The notes below the pieces were generated by a model. That model did not search any database and was not told the origin of the DNA. It saw nothing but the letters and a program-made list of their open reading frames with translations. Source: Sphagnum compactum (Eukaryota > Bryophyta > Sphagnopsida > Sphagnales). From it: a DNA stretch of 64,000 bases. The stretch is taken from contig OZ234496.1 in assembly GCA_965153455.1 (NCBI GenBank), positions 1,550,001-1,614,000 on the forward strand, given 5' to 3'. Position 1 is the stretch's first letter; every line of letters starts with the position of its first letter. Both the position numbers and the translations under genes were made by a program. Positions 59,201 to 64,000 of the stretch are shown here, piece by piece.

Positions 59201-62200
59201 CTTTCACAAGTTGGTCCTTTGCACTTAGGTCATGCAAGGTTGCGTCAAACTTGCCCCCAAACTCTTCACGCTCCAATGCCTTGAATGTTTTTTGAGAATC
59301 TTTGACCATTAATTCTTGTTTTGATTTCTCAACTTCCAACACCTAATACACAATGCAATACAATAGATCTTCATAAGTATTTGTAGTCCATAAAATTTGT
59401 CAAGAGATGGGATGGAAATCGAAAGGACCAAATTTACGAATATTCATTTCATAAAATCAACTTTGAATGCAACGAGGAAAATTAATGCAAAACATATGAA
59501 ATCATTAGATGAAGAGAAAATTTTGACATAATGGTTCATTAGCCATGAAACATTCCCAAAATTGAATGACATAGGCAAATCTCTTGATGAATGCAAATCT
59601 ATATTGATAATAAAAATATGTACATTGCATTCATATGCATGAACTATTACCTTGCTTTCCACTTGTGGTAGTGATGGTGGTAATGATCGATTCTTTTGTA
59701 TGAAGACCACATCCTTTGACAACATATTGGACCCAATCAACTTAGGCAACTCCTTGATTTTTGTCATTCCCAACAAAACATCGCCCCCAACATCTCCAAT
59801 GATGGAATGCACGTCAACTTCATTAGTTTGGTCCTCTCTTGACAACCTCACCATCTGATCTTCTTCAAAAGGTTTATCGCTTAGTAATTGTTTTGAATTT
59901 GATTCCATCATAGGAAGTCCTTCCATTACAGGTTGATCCATAAGCAATGCCTTGTTGCTCATTTCCACCAAATGTTCTTCTTGTTCATTTGTTGACAATT
60001 GAGGTTTTGCCTCCCCTTCTTCATCATGGAACTTTGAATCCTTCAAATTGTTTGTCACCGTTGAAACATTTTTCTCTCCTACAAGATATTCATGCAAACA
60101 TATATTCAATGTTAGATGAAATAATGTTGTAGCACATGTTGTCAACACAATAAATTCACAAATAACGTTCCTTAAGAGAACCAAAAGGAATGCACTTTCT
60201 ACAATTCCATTTACAATTAATGGATATTATGGTACAAATGAACAATTGAAGATCACTTGGCATACATGGACATTACACTCAAGAAGACATCAATTTTCAC
60301 AAAAGGCTATGAATGTTGAAAAAATGTGCCATGAGTTTTTTTGATTCTTTAAAAGATAATAAAAATTCATCAAGACCTTGGTCATATTTGTTGTTAAACC
60401 AAGGTGGCACAAGAAAACAATTAGATTCACTAGTTTATAATTAACAATTTAATAGTCAAACTTTTAAAACAAATAGTAGTTTGAACTCCATGGTATTTGA
60501 AAACACTTAACTTACATAAGTGCTCAAGTGGTTATAGCTAAATATATCCCTTCATGTTAATTGGAGGCTAAAACAACAATAACATGACAAACAAAAGAAC
60601 ATGTTCATCTAATGTGTTAAGGAAAAAAAAATCATTTTCACAATGAATAGAATGTTGATATTCTTACCAGTTCTTATTGCTCCAAATTCCGCATGTGGGT
60701 CCAGTCTGGCGTTTGTCTTGGCTTTGGTTGTCATGGGCATTGTCACTAGCATTGGTGAAATGCTTCCATGTCCAATTTGTTGTGGCATAAGATCCCAACT
60801 GTCATTCAACCTACCGCGGAAGTACTTTGACACCAATAATGCTTGTGGGTCCACAACTTCTTTCAATTCCACCTTATGACCTTGTGGTGTTGCAACTTCT
60901 ATAACATCATTGTTTTCACTTGGTCCCTGTGGTAGTGGAACTTGCATTAGCCTTGGACTTGTTTCTGAGTTTGTAGAAATCGGGAATAACCTTTTTTCAC
61001 CACTTGCACCAACAATTGGAAGTTGTGTGCTACTTGTGGTTGAAATGTTTTTTGATTCAAAAGGAAAGGAAGGGAATAGTTTTTTTTTCCTTTGAAGTCC
61101 AGGACGCATTGTTGTTGAACTATTATTATAACCTGGGATGATAGATTCCTTGGCGGGAAACAAGTCATTATCATTTTGTAAACTGGGTGATGTGGAATCA
61201 AAAGATGATTTGGATGGGGAGCCAATTTCACCTCCTTGTTGATGAGGCATGCTGGCACTAAATTTCAGGTGTTTTGGATGGCTTGTTGAAAGTTGGACAT
61301 GTTGTAATTCATCAAGGGAACTATAACTTTTTGCACTCACACCTGAGAAGGTATGGATTGGGCTTAACATTGATGTGCTATGTGCACTTTGCAAGATGGA
61401 AGTTGATGGTCCCAATAGACCAGATTTTGACACATTTGATTGTGGCTCTTGTTGATCAAACATGACATTTGTATCTATTGTTTCATCCTCTTCCAATTGA
61501 ACTTGAGAAGACTTCATTTTCTGCAACATCATCCCCCACCAAAAATTAATCACATAACCCTTTACATTATATTATTAAGGATTGTTTATATTCATAACAA
61601 ATATTGATTTAAACATAAAATGCATGTAAAAAGTGATAAACGTCAAGTAATACAACAACTTATAATGGGGTGTAAATGGGATAACACAAGCCACACCTTC
61701 CTGTTTTATGATTGCTTTTGTGATTACTTTTTGAAAAATATTCTTGAAAAAATCTTTGAAATTTTTTTTGAATTTTTAAAAAAAAACCTTCATACTATGT
61801 TTAAAATTTGGCAAAAATGTTATTTTCAAAAAATTTCAAATCCATTTACAAGTCCTTTTATTGCTTACAGCAAACGGTATAGTGTTTAATGAGTGTTTTT
61901 GTTAACTTTATATTTGTTGGATTAATCTCAAATTAATTCACATGTTCTCATGATATATTAAAAATACAACTATATAAACAAATTTTACAATTTCAACATC
62001 AAATTAAATTACAACTTTAAAACATAAAAGAACCAAGCAAACATCACATTTGTTATGGTACATGTTATTGTGACTACACCCAATGGTCTTGGAAAACTCT
62101 AATATTTTCCAAATTAAACCCAATATTTACAATGGTCACCAATAGTCATTGATGATGTTCGCTACAAACAAATAAGCTATTAGGGATCTTGCTATAAGCC

Positions 62201-62598
62201 ATCTATAGAGCATAGTGGAAGATAGAAAAATTAGGTCATTTCCCCTTTCCTTTGCCACTTCCTCCTCTTTCATGATACTATTGAATTTCCAAAAAAGGAT
62301 GGTGGAACAAAATGAAAACCAACCACCCAATAGTGATCAATCCTTAAAATCCATTTTTTTATTAACAATAAATAAGGCAATTCATGAACCTTATTTGTGA
62401 GTAGAAAACAACACATACACATACCTTGGGAATGAAAGGCACAAAAGTGCCAGAATCCGTGTCTACAACTCGATCTAGGTCCTTGGCCTTGGTGCTAGAT
62501 TGATGATGACCATGATGAGTCTTAGATTTGGGCGTCATGGACTTTATTGAGCTCCCACAACTCTCCTTGCTTGAACATTTTCCACCTCCCTTGCCCAT
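56244..62598 (-). CDS. 1,517-aa acidic, repeat-rich protein of unknown family
   Basis: Four exons join in phase: 62598-62425, 61520-60668, 60078-59651, 59342-56244. All have clean GT-AG junctions and no internal stop, including a 3.1-kb last exon in DNA where chance frames are short. I recognise no domain. Residues 1-58 are Gly/Lys/Ser/His-rich (MGKGGGKCSSKESC ... HHGHH). Exon 2 encodes a Ser/Pro/Gln-rich disordered segment ending with VVDPQALLVSKYFRGRLND and DSWDLMPQQIG. Exons 3-4 are Glu/Lys/Leu/Pro-rich; from about residue 560 to 1380 a degenerate unit of 50-70 residues recurs roughly a dozen times, built on KxVEVEPxLxExPQSxxLDE. The last 90 residues look more ordered and aromatic (TYEGPWEVDQTWEQFKRNWK, then VGLPWPPTCLYTPLD). 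It converges on the RSPH10B-like gene, about 4.3 kb away. Start: the first ATG of a frame that opens exon 1. Function unknown; a scaffold or linker role is only a guess. Confidence 0.8.
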
Positions 62599-63896
62599 GG
62601 TGATAATTTGTGCACTGCACCCTCCTTTCTAAAACCTTAGCTTTAGGTGTAAAAGTCTCCAATTATACACAAAATTATTCCCAAGTTTGGCAATTATGAA
62701 AAATTGAATCCCATTAATGCTCTAATGTGTACACAAACTTTGTATTGTAGATACCTTGACCATACCCACAATGTTATTTTTTAGTGCCACTTAGTGCACT
62801 TAGCTATTCACTTGGAATTGTTGTTCTTTAAATGAGAGTAAGTGATTGCAATATTCATATAGGTATGTTAATTGAGGATGATTCTAGCACTAAAGTCTAG
62901 GGTGGCAAATTATATCATTTTCTTGACCACAATATATGACAAAATCTTTCATTGATGAATATTGATCATACACACACAATAATGACCAAAATGTGTAACT
63001 TATTGAATATGAATTATTTAAAAAATTGTTGAATGTGCCACCATAGACCTTAATATCAAGGAATGGCTTTGCCCTAACCCTTATGTTGAATGTCTCACCC
63101 AGTTCACCCTCTAATAGGCTCACATGGCACAATATTCAACATAATAGGCTAGGCTTGACCATTCCATAGTACATTAATAGACAATCCGAAAATGTAATCA
63201 ACCAAATTTACCCAACCTTGTAATTAATGGATGGCAAAACATAAGGTAACACAATTTCAACACAAGATTGCAACTACCGACAAGGATGAAAGATCACTCT
63301 AATACTAGTAACATATATCCTAATTTGCATGACCTTGATTTTGAATTTGACATCATAAAAAACTAATAGAATTTTTTTAGCACATGTAGAGGGCACTTTA
63401 CCTTCACATAAAACATTTTTTTTAAAAATGTCTTTGCGTTTAGAATGGGCTTAATACCATAAACTTGCCATGGTGTGGGTTCACAAAGCATAGGAATGGG
63501 TTAATGTCCTTTTTTTTTTCAAAAGGCTTTATGCAAGGTAAGGGACCCCTTCATAGGTTCAACCACTTATTCACAATTTTTCAAAAGGGCTCAAACCTAT
63601 GAAGCCCCTTAGGTGGTGGCTTACACTAATTTTTTTTGCCTCAAGAGAGAGGATGACACCATCATTTTGAGGAATCTTACAAACAAGGTGCCTCCTCTCC
63701 TCTCAAGCAAAATCACATCATCGTTGTCGATTTTACAAGCAAAATTCTAGAGGTTCTTTTCGTTAGGTGATGCCAACAAAGGGGCAATTCTGGGAATTCG
63801 GGTCCCATGTTTGACTCCCACCTTGCACCACACACTCATTACCACAAGGGCCCCATTCTCAGTCCTGACTCCTTACTTTATACTGTAAGGACTCAC
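62599..63896. other. upstream DNA of the orphan gene and intron of the next gene
   Basis: No conserved coding sequence is visible. Immediately 5' of the orphan start is a presumed UTR/promoter. From about 63.5 kb there are CT- and A-rich stretches and an imperfect duplication of a CTTCATAGGTTCAACC / CTCAAACCTATGAAGCCCC type near 63550-63610 in inverted orientation. Confidence 0.4.
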
Positions 63897-64000
63897 CAAT
63901 CCCATAGCAATGCACAGCACCTCCAATTTGAACAAACTGAAGCACCTTATCAACTTGGTCAATCTGTTCTTCACGTGTGGAAACAAAGTAACTTGGTTTC
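63897..64000 (-). CDS. partial exon of an unidentified gene running off the window
   Basis: On the - strand a clean frame from the window edge reads KPSYFVSTREEQIDQVDKVL then QFVQIGGAVHCYGIG and stops at a good donor (ATTG|GTGAGT) at 63897/63896. The composition is that of a conserved globular protein, unlike the AT-rich flanks. I do not recognise the family. The acceptor side lies beyond 64000. Confidence 0.5.

Overview
The window is nuclear DNA of a land plant. The evidence is spliced genes with GT-AG introns, a plant beta-xylosidase, a class-IV starch synthase, an EMB8-type hydrolase, and a plastid-DNA insertion. It also carries a homologue of the MORN-repeat radial-spoke protein RSPH10B, a sperm-flagellum component, which points to a plant with swimming sperm (bryophyte, lycophyte, fern, cycad or Ginkgo). 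I cannot narrow it further. The DNA is AT-rich, gene-poor and full of decayed transposons and local tandem repeats.

Layout. 1-3.5 kb: decayed non-LTR retrotransposon and unassigned DNA. 4.2-9.8 kb (-): EMB8-like alpha/beta hydrolase; nearly every exon can be joined, but it carries a one-base frameshift and an in-frame TAA. 10.9-14.6 kb: intergenic DNA with a ~140-bp tandem repeat, an inverted copy of it, one member of a ~305-bp dispersed repeat, and microsatellites. 14.7-18.6 kb (+): intact GH3 beta-xylosidase, 8 exons, with a GC-AG first intron. 18.6-26.8 kb: repeat desert with a decayed pogo/Tigger-like transposon split by a minisatellite-bearing insertion. 27.0-30.0 kb (+): intact HIT zinc-finger protein (ZNHIT2-like). 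30.9-32.5 kb (-): 91-aa single-membrane-span mitochondrial protein. 33.3 kb: second copy of the ~305-bp repeat. 35.2-39.5 kb (+): starch synthase 4 catalytic domain whose first recognisable exon directly abuts a pogo-transposase fragment, with an in-frame TGA. 41.2-41.35 kb: plastid trnA-UGC 3' fragment. 43.7-52 kb (+): RSPH10B-like gene. 56.2-62.6 kb (-): intact four-exon gene for a 1,517-aa acidic repeat protein of no family I recognise. 63.9 kb to the end (-): one exon of a gene that runs off the window.

The genes do not form a pathway. The main biological points are two conserved metabolic genes that look recently inactivated (or carry assembly errors), a flagellar gene that places the organism, and the convergent 1.5-kb-codon orphan gene beside it. 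Exon boundaries were derived by hand from splice dinucleotides, phase and remembered family consensus; no search or alignment program was run.
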